NCBI GenBank assembly: GCA_937880125.1
Contig: CALFLU010000075.1
Span: 1-8,906 of the forward strand
Direction of reading: 5' to 3'
DNA: 8,906 bases
Origin: an uncultured Eubacteriaceae bacterium
Lineage (GTDB): Bacteria > Bacillota > Clostridia > Eubacteriales > UBA1433
Part shown: one piece after another, positions 1 to 6,406 of the stretch
Layout: each line of letters starts with the position of its first letter
Position numbering within the stretch: the stretch's first letter is position 1
Notes under the pieces: generated by a model
Database searches by the model: none
Seen by the model: the letters and a program-made list of their open reading frames with translations, nothing else
What the model was told of the DNA's origin: nothing
Program-made: the position numbers and the translations under genes

Positions 1-1
1 C

Positions 2-205
2 GTAGCCAAACTGTCTGTGGTCAGCAGCGGCCTGGTGGCCAGCACCGAAATGGCAGCCATTTTCTTTGAAGCCCTCAGCGAAATCGGCGTGAACATTCAA
101 ATGATCAGCACCTCTGAGGTCATGATTTCATGTATTATCGATAAAGACCAATCCAAAGAAGCCATGAAATATGTTTACAAAAAATTTGAAGATGCACAAC
201 TCTAA
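2..205 (+). CDS. lysC: Aspartate kinase, C-terminal ACT domain (5'-truncated by window edge)
   Basis: Only the last 67 codons are present; the frame is open from base 2 to the TAA at 203-205. Aspartate kinase phosphorylates aspartate in the first step of the lysine/threonine/methionine pathway. The peptide shows the family's C-terminal ACT-domain signature: a VAKLSVV strand, FFEALSEIGVNIQMISTSEV, then a closing ISCIID strand and the helix KEAMKYVYKKF. The INIQMISTSE-type segment is highly characteristic and normally contributes to the allosteric amino-acid site. The turn after the first strand reads SSGL where many homologues have a glycine-rich G-x-GM, a modest divergence. The kinase domain lies outside the window, so the isoform and its feedback effector cannot be told. 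A strong terminator begins 14 bases after the stop, so this is the last gene of its transcript. Confidence 0.93.
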   Translation, partial: VAKLSVVSSGLVASTEMAAIFFEALSEIGVNIQMISTSEVMISCIIDKDQSKEAMKYVYKKFEDAQL

Positions 206-218
206 AGGCCATAAAAAC

Positions 219-241
219 AGACCGCTTTGCGGTCTTTTTTT
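219..241 (+). terminator. Rho-independent terminator of the aspartate kinase gene
   Basis: A perfect 7-bp stem (AGACCGC at 219-225, GCGGTCT at 229-235) with a TTT loop is followed directly by a run of T residues. It begins 14 bases after the aspartate kinase stop codon and separates that transcript from the oppositely oriented lipoprotein gene. Confidence 0.9.
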
Positions 242-336
242 ATTGTCTTCATTATTTTCTTGTGAATTTGCATGAAAATATGTACTGTTAAGCCCTTTTG
301 TCGCCTGCAGCGGCGCAAGGTATCGAGAAAAAACGA

Positions 337-1269
337 TTAATAGGAATACTTTTCGATATAGTTGGTGCCTTTATTGATCTCTTCGAGAATTTTTTTATCC
401 GATTGTGATGTGGAATCAAAAGTGGGGTCCATGAGTTTCCAATTGATGCCGTCAAATTGAATGATGTCGTTGACCCAGCCGACATTTTTGATGTATACGC
501 TAATCCATGCATGATAAACATCGCCTGCATAGCCAATGACCAATTTTGTGGGAATGCCGTGAGAGCGCAGCATGGCACACATCACTGCGGCATAGTCAAA
601 ACAAATGCCCGTTTGATTTTGGAGAATTTCGTCGACAACAGGCAAATAACCCGACTGAACGGTCTTTGCTTTTTCATAATCATAGCTGATTTCTTTGACG
701 GTAAAGTTGTATACGGCAGAGACCACATCCAGCTCGGTTTGCGCATTTTCAACCAATTTTGTCGCTGTTTGAACCACCTTGCTTTGCGCTGTAAAGTCCA
801 CATATTGATTGGGGTACAAAAACGGCAAAAACTCGTCTATTTCCGCCACGGCAATGTTTTTGGCAAACACCGTGGCATATTCGTTGCCTGAAATGTTTTT
901 GTAGACCGTTATTTTATAATTTCCGCTCCCCTGGGTCAGCGGCAACACATAAAACTCCTCGGAGTCAAAAATATCATAGGTATATATCTCGCCGCCCTCA
1001 CGCGTGATACGCGCCTTGATGTTTTTGTCGATCGGCGCAGTATATTTGAGCATGATGTAGCCTTTAGAGGCATTGCTCGCATCGATAAAGACGTTTTCAC
1101 CTTCATAGACCGTTATGTTTTCATTGACGGGGCTTAATACATTGGTTTGAAATTTTCCCGGCGCTGCATTTTCGGCTCCTTGCTTTGAGCCGCAGGAGGT
1201 GAGCATCAAAAGCACCATGCAGAAAAAAACAAAAACGATTGCTTTTTTATCGGAGCTCATTTTTTTCAT
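337..1269 (-). CDS. Secreted lipoprotein with transglutaminase-like (Cys-His-Asp) domain
   Basis: The protein is 310 residues from the chosen start. An upstream in-frame ATG at 1413 would add 48 residues of non-signal-like sequence and run through the promoter, so the ATG at 1269 is preferred; an AAAAGG ribosome binding site lies 11 bases before it. The N-terminus is a lipoprotein signal: lysines, a hydrophobic stretch (about residues 10-22) and lipobox LTSC with Cys26 as the lipidated residue. Residues about 40-145 are strand-rich and look like an Ig-like or other beta-sandwich. Residues about 165-290 resemble the transglutaminase-like superfamily, with the triad visible as Cys223 (TGICFDYAAVMCAMLR), His253 (VYHAWISVYI) and Asp281 (WKLMDPTFD). 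Members in Bacillota are usually cell-surface proteins whose activity, protease or transferase, is rarely known. It is divergent from the pilus-like operon. The substrate is unknown. Confidence 0.85.
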   Translation of the reverse strand: MKKMSSDKKAIVFVFFCMVLLMLTSCGSKQGAENAAPGKFQTNVLSPVNENITVYEGENVFIDASNASKGYIMLKYTAPIDKNIKARITREGGEIYTYDIFDSEEFYVLPLTQGSGNYKITVYKNISGNEYATVFAKNIAVAEIDEFLPFLYPNQYVDFTAQSKVVQTATKLVENAQTELDVVSAVYNFTVKEISYDYEKAKTVQSGYLPVVDEILQNQTGICFDYAAVMCAMLRSHGIPTKLVIGYAGDVYHAWISVYIKNVGWVNDIIQFDGINWKLMDPTFDSTSQSDKKILEEINKGTNYIEKYSY

Positions 1270-1302
1270 GAAACCGACTGCCTTTTCTTTGATTTTTAAT
1301 TT

Positions 1303-1332
1303 ATTATAGCACAGAAATAAATTTCGTGTACA
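1303..1332 (-). promoter_or_regulatory. Promoter of the lipoprotein gene (extended -10)
   Basis: Read on the minus strand, a consensus TATAAT (complement of 1303-1308) is preceded by TGC, making an extended -10 element. Eighteen bases further upstream is TGTACA (1327-1332), which matches four of six bases of the -35 consensus. The predicted leader is about 27 bases to the ATG at 1269. Confidence 0.65.
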
Positions 1333-1381
1333 TCGACTATTCTCGCCACTCACCACCCAAAGCCTCTGCTGCAAATATGGC

Positions 1382-1410
1382 TTGCAAATCAAATGCCCCT
1401 TTGATAAAAT
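1382..1410 (+). promoter_or_regulatory. Promoter of the pilus-like operon (extended -10)
   Basis: TTGCAA (1382-1387) and TAAAAT (1405-1410) are separated by 17 bases, and TGA directly precedes the -10 hexamer, giving an extended -10. Transcription would start near 1417, leaving a leader of about 42 bases that contains the palindrome and ribosome binding site of the first gene. Confidence 0.55.
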
Positions 1411-1458
1411 CATTCACAGAAACATGCTCTATCCCACCTTGCGCAAGGAGAGTCTTTT

Positions 1459-2517
1459 ATGAACATATCCCCAACGCCCAAAACGCTCCCTGCTCCTTAT
1501 CTTGCATCCTTTTGTACGGAGCTTGCGCTGATTACCGGCGCAGGCATCTCTTTTTCTGACGGTCTTTTGGTTATGCGCGACGACGAGACGGATGCCTTTT
1601 CCAAAGAAATTCTTTCTTCTGTGTATTCTCAGCTCAGCGACCATATTCCGTTGCACACCGCACTTCAATCCACGGGCTATTTTCCGAAATATATGACAGA
1701 TATGCTTCATATTGCCGCTGAAACCGGACGCAGCGAGCAGGTTTTGCACCACCTTGCCGAGTATTATAACAATTTGCATCAGCTGCAGCTGCGCATTCGC
1801 AATGCCGTGATATATCCCACCGTGCTGCTCTTTGTGATGCTGACGGTGATTTTTGTTTTAATCGTAAAAATTTTGCCGCTCTTTGACAGTGTCTTTGCCC
1901 AGTTGGGCAGTGACATGACCCCGGTTGCCAGAGCGCTGTTGGCCTTTGGCGGCGGCATTGAAAAATATATTTTTGTCATTGCCATCGTCGTTATTTTACT
2001 TGCACTCGGCGCTTATTTGCTATACCGCGGCGTTATGCACGGAAACAGGCGTGCTGTTGTTCTCTATCAGCGCCTGTTTGCTTCTCGAAAATTGAATGTT
2101 TCCATTGCCACGGCGCGCTTTGCTTCTATCATGAGTCTGTGTATGCACAGCGGCATGGACACAGATGACGCCCTGGCCATGGCGCAAGGCATCAACACAC
2201 AACCGATTTTGCATGAAAAAATTGCCCAATGCCGTGAAATGATTGCGCAAGGCGTGCCCACGGCAGAGGCCATGCTGAAGGCGCAATTATTTTCTCCGCT
2301 CTATATTCGCATGCTGGCCGTGGGCTACAAGACGGGCAACGCCGAAGTGGTTATGAAAAAAATAGCCGACAATTTGCACCTGCAGGTGGACGAAGACATG
2401 GACAGCCTCATCAGCCGTATCGAGCCCACGATGGTTATTATTTTATCCTTGGCTGTGGGCGCCATTTTGCTCTCTGTGATGCTGCCGCTTATGGGCATCA
2501 TGACGGTTATCGGTTAG
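1459..2517 (+). CDS. pilC: Type IV pilus / type II secretion inner-membrane platform protein (PilC/GspF family)
   Basis: This 352-residue protein is the polytopic platform on which pilus ATPases act. Two T2SF-type repeats are visible. Repeat one spans about 15-140, with an AAETGRSEQVLHHLAEYY segment and the first membrane helix at about 118-140. Repeat two spans about 218-347, with ARFASIMSLCMHSGMDTDDAL, VGYKTGNAEVVMKKIADNL and the closing helix IEPTMVIILSLAVGAILLSVMLPL. A middle helix lies at about 170-190. The arrangement is typical of GspF, PilC and ComGB. It lacks much of the N-terminal extension seen in about 400-residue PilC proteins, and its length is closer to ComGB. AAGGAG at 1445-1450 lies 8 bases before the ATG. 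It is the first gene of a six-gene operon ending in a PilT-type ATPase, which supports a pilus-like rather than a secretion assignment. Confidence 0.92.
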   Translation: MNISPTPKTLPAPYLASFCTELALITGAGISFSDGLLVMRDDETDAFSKEILSSVYSQLSDHIPLHTALQSTGYFPKYMTDMLHIAAETGRSEQVLHHLAEYYNNLHQLQLRIRNAVIYPTVLLFVMLTVIFVLIVKILPLFDSVFAQLGSDMTPVARALLAFGGGIEKYIFVIAIVVILLALGAYLLYRGVMHGNRRAVVLYQRLFASRKLNVSIATARFASIMSLCMHSGMDTDDALAMAQGINTQPILHEKIAQCREMIAQGVPTAEAMLKAQLFSPLYIRMLAVGYKTGNAEVVMKKIADNLHLQVDEDMDSLISRIEPTMVIILSLAVGAILLSVMLPLMGIMTVIG

Positions 2518-2532
2518 CGCAGGGAGGCAATG

Positions 2533-2874
2533 ATGAGAAAACGAACCGGCCTTTTTCGCTCGACACTCTTTCCTTTAATTTTTTCTGTTGTTATTTTTGT
2601 CGCTGTTTTGGCACTGTTTTTATGGGGTATTCAACTCACCGAAAAAGGCAGCCGCGCCGAAAATTTGCGCATGGCGCAACAAAGCGTGCACAATGCCGCC
2701 ATTTCCTGCTATGCACTGGAGGGTCGCTATCCTCCGAGTTATGAATATTTAAAAGAAAATTATCCCGTTTCAATCAACGAAAATAAATACACCGTATTTT
2801 ATACTATTTTTGCTTCAAACATTCTTCCCGACATTTACGTTACCGAAAAACAAGACGGACGTAAAGAGCCATGA
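2533..2874 (+). CDS. Small single-pass membrane protein, pilin-like, not recognised
   Basis: The start is one of two adjacent ATGs (2530 or 2533). The AGGGAGG ribosome binding site at 2521-2527 is only 2 bases from the first and 5 from the second, so 2533 is preferred (113 residues). The N-terminus is basic (MRKRTG), followed by a long hydrophobic segment at about residues 12-34. Next come an amphipathic helix (AENLRMAQQSVHNAAISCYA) and the short motif EGRYPPSYEYL. A hydrophobic N-terminal helix, an Ala-rich helix and a G-x-YP turn are the general layout of type IV pilins and pseudopilins. However, there is no G|xxxxE prepilin peptidase site, so any pilin role is an inference from shape and neighbours. 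It starts 15 bases after the platform gene and its stop overlaps the next start (ATGA), so translation is probably coupled. No specific family was recognised. Confidence 0.85.
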   Translation: MRKRTGLFRSTLFPLIFSVVIFVAVLALFLWGIQLTEKGSRAENLRMAQQSVHNAAISCYALEGRYPPSYEYLKENYPVSINENKYTVFYTIFASNILPDIYVTEKQDGRKEP

Positions 2875-3353
2875 AAAAAACAAAGCAGGCCCATGTTGTC
2901 GATTCTCTGTTTTTGCTGGTTATCTTTTTTGTGTTTACCTTTTGCATTCTCATCGTGTTGGCAATGGGTGCCAATACCTATAAACAAATTTCCAAAAACA
3001 TGGTACAACGCTATGACAAAACCACCTCACTGGCCTACATCACAACGAAAGTGCGCCACTATGACGGCATGGGCCAAGTCTTTGCCACAACCTTTGACGA
3101 CACCGAGGCACTGGCCCTGAAAGAATCCGTTGACGGTGTTGATTATGTCACCTATATCTATGTCTATGAAGATAAATTGATGGAATTGAACAAACCCTCT
3201 GCCGAGACCATGCTCACCGCCGCTGACGGCGCCGAACTTTTGGATATGCAGCAGATGAAAATAGATTTTCCCGCACCCAATTTGCTTCACCTCACCGTTA
3301 CCTTTGACGGAGGTGACACTGAAGAGATGTGGCTTACGCTGCATAGCACATAG
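2871..3353 (+). CDS. DUF4860-like single-pass membrane protein of the pilus operon
   Basis: This 160-residue protein begins at an ATG overlapping the previous stop codon (ATGA at 2871-2874). After a short basic start (MKKTKQAHVVD), residues about 12-34 form a membrane segment (SLFLLVIFFVFTFCILIVL) followed by GANTYKQISKNMVQRYD. The rest is predicted extracytoplasmic and rich in beta strands, with strands such as VTYIYVYEDKLMEL and LLHLTVTFDG. The layout and the GANTYK transition after the membrane helix match, from memory, the DUF4860 group of clostridial proteins found beside pilus genes; a profile search would be needed to confirm that. Function is unknown. A minor pilin or a pilus-assembly anchor is the most plausible role given the operon. 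No canonical prepilin cleavage motif is present. Confidence 0.85.
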   Translation: MKKTKQAHVVDSLFLLVIFFVFTFCILIVLAMGANTYKQISKNMVQRYDKTTSLAYITTKVRHYDGMGQVFATTFDDTEALALKESVDGVDYVTYIYVYEDKLMELNKPSAETMLTAADGAELLDMQQMKIDFPAPNLLHLTVTFDGGDTEEMWLTLHST

Positions 3354-3376
3354 ATTTTTGAGAAAGGATACGCCCC

Positions 3377-3817
3377 GTGAAAAACCGCGCATCGCGAAAA
3401 TCCGGTTTGTTTTTGTTGGAGTTCATGCTGGCACTGTTGTTTTTTGCTTTCAGTGCCGCCGTATGTGTTCATGTTTTTGTGCAGGCAAAAACACTCAACA
3501 CCCAAAGCCATGCGCTCAACCAAAGTGTTTTGCTCACGCAAAACGCCGCAGAATGCTTTCAGGCCACAGGCGGTGATATCAATTTGCTCAACGTCTATCT
3601 CAAAGGCTCGGTCAGCGACAATCAACTCACATTGACTTACGACAAAAACTGGGTAAAAACCGAATCAAATAACGCTTTTTATGTATTGACCATCACACGC
3701 ACCGAGGCAACTGCCTATCCTGCTTCTGCCACTGTTGTGATGTCTGAGGACGGTGCCGTGATTTATCAATTGACGGTTCATTCCTCGCCCGTCTCTCACC
3801 GTGAGGTGTACCCATGA
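3377..3817 (+). CDS. Prepilin-like protein (type IV pseudopilin with G|xxxxE signal)
   Basis: Translation starts at GTG, with AAAGGA (3363-3368) 8 bases upstream; there is no in-frame ATG at a sensible place. The 146-residue product has a short basic leader MKNRASRKSG followed by LFLLEFMLALLFFAFSAAV. Cleavage after Gly10 would leave Phe/Leu-rich mature sequence with Glu at position 5 (Glu15 of the precursor), the classical class III (type IV prepilin) signal read by prepilin peptidase. After the helix come an Ala/Gln-rich stretch and a beta-rich tail (LTLTYDK, FYVLTITRTE, VIYQLTVHS), like the C-terminal sheet of minor pilins. Two cysteines are seen (Cys30 in the helix, Cys60). It could be a minor pilin or the main subunit of a very reduced system. 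Its stop overlaps the next start (ATGA). Confidence 0.9.
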   Translation: MKNRASRKSGLFLLEFMLALLFFAFSAAVCVHVFVQAKTLNTQSHALNQSVLLTQNAAECFQATGGDINLLNVYLKGSVSDNQLTLTYDKNWVKTESNNAFYVLTITRTEATAYPASATVVMSEDGAVIYQLTVHSSPVSHREVYP

Positions 3818-4290
3818 AAACAAGAAACGGATACAGCATCAACATCGGCAGCACCTCGCTCGTCATGATTTTTGCCGTCATTTGCCTGACTGTTTTTGCG
3901 GTTATGTCCTATCTCACTGCGGCAAGAGAGTCAGAATTGGCAAAAAAATATGCCGCCCACACCACGGCCTACTACGCCGCTGACAGCCGCGCCGTAAATA
4001 CCCTCGCCTCCCTTGACAAAACACTTTCTTCACCTGAGGCGTGCTGTGGCGATATAAACGGGCGCAAGACCTTTATTGCGCAGCAATGCGCCGCACAAAA
4101 CGTGACCTTTCAAGAACAAAACGGCAAAATTTATTTGCTTTACAGCGAAATTATTGACACCACCCAGTCTTTGCAGGTTATAATACAATTAGATCTTTCT
4201 TCCACTACCGCTTCCTACAAAGTCGTCGAGTGGAAGAGTGTCTATACGCAAGAATACAATATTGACCATTCGTTGAATGTCTATCGATAA
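3814..4290 (+). CDS. Single-pass membrane protein of the pilus operon, pilin-like/PilX-like, not recognised
   Basis: The ATG overlaps the stop codon of the prepilin gene. The product has 158 residues. Its N-terminus (MKTRNGYSINIGSTSL) runs into a membrane helix at about residues 15-35 (LVMIFAVICLTVFAVMSYL). An Ala-rich helical stretch follows (ESELAKKYAAHTTAYYAAD), then a mixed region with a Cys-Cys pair (77-78) and a further Cys92, and strands near 105-125. A GS-x-SL-x-x-IF helix followed by Ala/Tyr-rich sequence is what I associate with hypothetical proteins in clostridial pilus operons, and it resembles the N-terminal plan of PilX-type minor pilins. The canonical Gly-cleavage/Glu5 signature is absent: Gly6 would be followed by YSINI. 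Whether it is processed is therefore open. Two promoter-like sequences near the end of this gene could drive the downstream ATPase. Confidence 0.85.
   Translation: MKTRNGYSINIGSTSLVMIFAVICLTVFAVMSYLTAARESELAKKYAAHTTAYYAADSRAVNTLASLDKTLSSPEACCGDINGRKTFIAQQCAAQNVTFQEQNGKIYLLYSEIIDTTQSLQVIIQLDLSSTTASYKVVEWKSVYTQEYNIDHSLNVYR
4154..4184 (+). promoter_or_regulatory. Candidate internal promoter ahead of the PilT-type ATPase gene
   Basis: A perfect TTGACA (4154-4159) and a perfect TATAAT (4179-4184) lie inside the preceding gene. The spacer is 19 bases, longer than the usual 16-18, so strength is uncertain. A second candidate, TTGACC (4262-4267) with GATAAT (4286-4291) and an 18-base spacer, sits just before the ATPase ribosome binding site. 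Either could let the ATPase be made independently of the operon; both are within or touching coding sequence and may be chance. Confidence 0.35.
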
Positions 4291-4310
4291 TACACCTACG
4301 AGGTCGTAAC

Positions 4311-5363
4311 ATGGAATTAACAACCCTTTTGCAAAATGCCGTCGATGCAAAAGCATCGGATATTTTTATCATTGCCGGTCAACCCGTTTCCTACAAAATC
4401 AAAGGGTCGATTTATCCTCAGAGCAGCATAAAGGTCATGCCCGATTTGTCAGCCCAATTGATCCATGCCATCTATGCCAAGGCCAACCGCAGCATTGACG
4501 CCTTTCTTGCCTCGGGAGACGATGATTTTTCCTTGACCATCAGCGGGCTTTCGCGTTTTCGCGTAAATGTCTTTCGCCAGCGCGGTTCCATGGCTGCAGT
4601 GATTCGCATTATCATGTTTGGTCTGCCGAACTATAAAGAACTCAATATTCCGGAAAATGTGATGTCGGTATCCAACTTAACAAAAGGGTTGGTACTGTTG
4701 ACGGGCCCTGCGGGCAGCGGCAAAACCACCTCTTTGGCGTGCATCATTGACAGAATCAACACAGAGCGCAGCAACCACATCATTACTTTGGAAGACCCCA
4801 TCGAATTTTTGCACCCCAACAAAAACAGCATCATCACACAGCGCGAAATTAAAACCGACACCCAAAGTTATTTAAGTGCCCTGCGTGCCTCTCTGCGTCA
4901 AGCGCCCAATGTTGTGCTGCTCGGCGAAATGCGCGATTTGGAAACCATGCGCACAGCCATTACCGCCGCAGAGACGGGACATTTGATTATCTCCACTTTG
5001 CACACCTCCAGTGCCGTCAACACCATCGACCGCATTATCGATACATTTCCTTCCAATCAACAACAGCAAATTCGCCTGCAGCTGTCTATGGTGCTGCAGT
5101 CTGTCATTTGTCAGCAACTTGTTCCCGCAGCAGCCGGCGGCAATGTTCCCGCCTTTGAGGTGATGCACGTAACCCCCGCCATACGCAACATGATTCGCGA
5201 AGCAAAAACCCATCAAATCAATTCGGTCATCAACGCCTCTGCTTCAGAGGGCATGTGCGGCATGGACAATAGTTTAATTCAGCTGTTTTCACAGGACAAA
5301 ATCTCTCGAGATGTGGCATTGCAATTTAGTCACGATCCGGAGTTTATCGCAAAAAAAATATAA
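4311..5363 (+). CDS. pilT: PilT-type twitching/retraction ATPase
   Basis: This 350-residue protein is a full-length member of the PilT branch of the secretion ATPases, cytoplasmic hexamers that drive pilus depolymerisation. Visible motifs are: an N-terminal ASDIFI segment (PilT usually has SDLHL) at 15-20; Walker A GPAGSGKTT at 132-140; Asp box ITLEDPIEF at 158-166; Walker B VVLLGEMRD at 201-209; His box GHLIISTLHT at 223-232; and AIRNMIRE at 290-297 with AKTHQI, close to the AIRNLIRE motif that marks PilT proteins required for retraction. No tetracysteine zinc module typical of PilB/GspE is seen. GAGGT at 4300-4304 lies 6 bases before the ATG. It is the last gene of the operon, 20 bases after the preceding gene, and is followed by a terminator. 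Acting here as the only ATPase, it could also power something other than retraction. Confidence 0.93.
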   Translation: MELTTLLQNAVDAKASDIFIIAGQPVSYKIKGSIYPQSSIKVMPDLSAQLIHAIYAKANRSIDAFLASGDDDFSLTISGLSRFRVNVFRQRGSMAAVIRIIMFGLPNYKELNIPENVMSVSNLTKGLVLLTGPAGSGKTTSLACIIDRINTERSNHIITLEDPIEFLHPNKNSIITQREIKTDTQSYLSALRASLRQAPNVVLLGEMRDLETMRTAITAAETGHLIISTLHTSSAVNTIDRIIDTFPSNQQQQIRLQLSMVLQSVICQQLVPAAAGGNVPAFEVMHVTPAIRNMIREAKTHQINSVINASASEGMCGMDNSLIQLFSQDKISRDVALQFSHDPEFIAKKI

Positions 5364-5437
5364 TTTCTCTATCATCTAGCCCCAGCACGCAAATATTTAT
5401 CACAGAAGCCATTTCATTTCTTTAACCAAAAGACCCT

Positions 5438-5470
5438 AAACCTTCTTGATGTTTCGGAAGGTTTTATTTT
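5438..5470 (+). terminator. Rho-independent terminator of the pilus-like operon
   Basis: An 8-bp perfect stem (AAACCTTC at 5438-5445 and GAAGGTTT at 5457-5464) with an 11-base loop is followed by TATTTT. It lies 75 bases after the PilT-type gene stop. The U-rich tail is interrupted by one A. Confidence 0.75.
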
Positions 5471-5538
5471 ATGCGCATGCTGCTATTTTCATCAAATAAC
5501 ACAAAATGCAATTTTTGCCGCCCATTAAAATAGAAATA

Positions 5539-5547
5539 TGGTACAAT
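5539..5547 (+). promoter_or_regulatory. Extended -10 promoter of thyX-rlmB-rae1
   Basis: TGG followed by TACAAT (5542-5547) forms an extended -10 element with five of six consensus bases. No good -35 hexamer lies at 16-18 bases; the nearest TTG-starting hexamer is 21 bases away. The predicted leader to the thyX ATG is about 52 bases. Confidence 0.5.
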
Positions 5548-5605
5548 GAAATAAATTTTTGACCTGAAAATATCTCTCGACCCGAAAGGACTTTTGTGAC
5601 AATTC

Positions 5606-6382
5606 ATGAAAACCAATCTGAAAATATCACTTATCGCACACACACCACAACCGGAAAAAATTATTGCGGCGGCGGCCAAGCTTTGCTATTCCAAAGCAGG
5701 AACCGAGAAAATTCTCAACGACCTCGACAGCCAAACCACCGATAAATTTTTAAACACGCTGGTTTCAATGGGCCACATGTCACCCATTGAGCATGCTGCT
5801 TTCACCTTTGCCGCAGAGGGCATCAGCCGCTCGCTGACGCACCAGCTTGTGCGGCACCGCATTGCCAGCTATTCACAAAAATCGCAGCGCTATGTGCGCG
5901 AAGGGCAATTTGAGTACATTGTGCCGCCTGCTATTTTTCAAAATCCCGCAGCCCTTGCTCTATTTGAACGCAGCATGGCCGATGCACAAACAGCCTATGA
6001 CAACCTTGCCGACAGCCTTAAAGAACAATATGTTCAAGAATACCTCGCCGCGGGCAAAGGCTCCAAAGCCGCGAAAAATGCTGCGGAAAAGCGCGCCATT
6101 GAAGATGCGCGCTATGTGCTGCCCAATGCCTGTGAAACCAAAATCATCTTTACCATGAACGCCAGAGAACTCATTCATTTTTGCCGTCAACGCAGCTGCG
6201 AGCGCGCACAATGGGAGATACGCGAAATGAGCGAACAAATGATTGTTATTTTGAAAGATTTGGCACCGACGCTGTTTAAACTGGCAGGCCCCCCTTGTTT
6301 ATATGCCCCGTGCCCCGAGGGTGCCATGAGCTGCGGCAAAACCGTTGAAAAACGCCTGCAATACGGCGTGACCGAAAAATAA
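5606..6382 (+). CDS. thyX: Flavin-dependent thymidylate synthase ThyX
   Basis: ThyX makes dTMP from dUMP using methylene-tetrahydrofolate, FAD and NADPH, replacing ThyA. The 258-residue product carries the signature RHRX7S motif at residues 83-93 (RHRIASYSQKSQRY), the upstream GHMSPIEHAAFTF segment (56-68), and the C-terminal dUMP/FAD-binding helix NARELIHFCRQRS...AQWEIREM (185-208). The C-terminus has three cysteines in CLYAPCPEGAMSCGK (231-245), a tail I associate with clostridial ThyX. An in-frame stop at 5597 makes the ATG at 5606 the first possible start. The best ribosome binding sequence, AAAGGA at 5585-5590, is 15 bases away, longer than usual. It heads a transcript with rlmB 24 bases downstream. 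Confidence 0.96.
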   Translation: MKTNLKISLIAHTPQPEKIIAAAAKLCYSKAGTEKILNDLDSQTTDKFLNTLVSMGHMSPIEHAAFTFAAEGISRSLTHQLVRHRIASYSQKSQRYVREGQFEYIVPPAIFQNPAALALFERSMADAQTAYDNLADSLKEQYVQEYLAAGKGSKAAKNAAEKRAIEDARYVLPNACETKIIFTMNARELIHFCRQRSCERAQWEIREMSEQMIVILKDLAPTLFKLAGPPCLYAPCPEGAMSCGKTVEKRLQYGVTEK

Positions 6383-6406
6383 TTTACGTTAGGAACACAT
6401 CTGTTT

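Noticed and set aside
293..320. Possible terminator of the lipoprotein gene (CGCC/GGCG hairpin with CCTT/AAGG outer arms)
   Set aside because: Stem is interrupted and the minus strand shows no T run after it, so it was not called.
457..891. 144-codon open frame on the plus strand
   Set aside because: It is antisense to the lipoprotein gene, whose signal peptide, lipobox and catalytic triad are clear; no ribosome binding site or recognisable domain.
1270..1413. 48-residue upstream extension of the lipoprotein (ATG at 1413)
   Set aside because: It would put non-signal sequence ahead of a good lipoprotein signal and would overlap the TATAAT promoter; the ATG at 1269 fits better.
5596..5700. 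Out-of-frame GTG start with good spacing to AAAGGA before thyX as a small gene
   Set aside because: The encoded peptide is low-complexity shadow sequence of thyX with no recognisable features.
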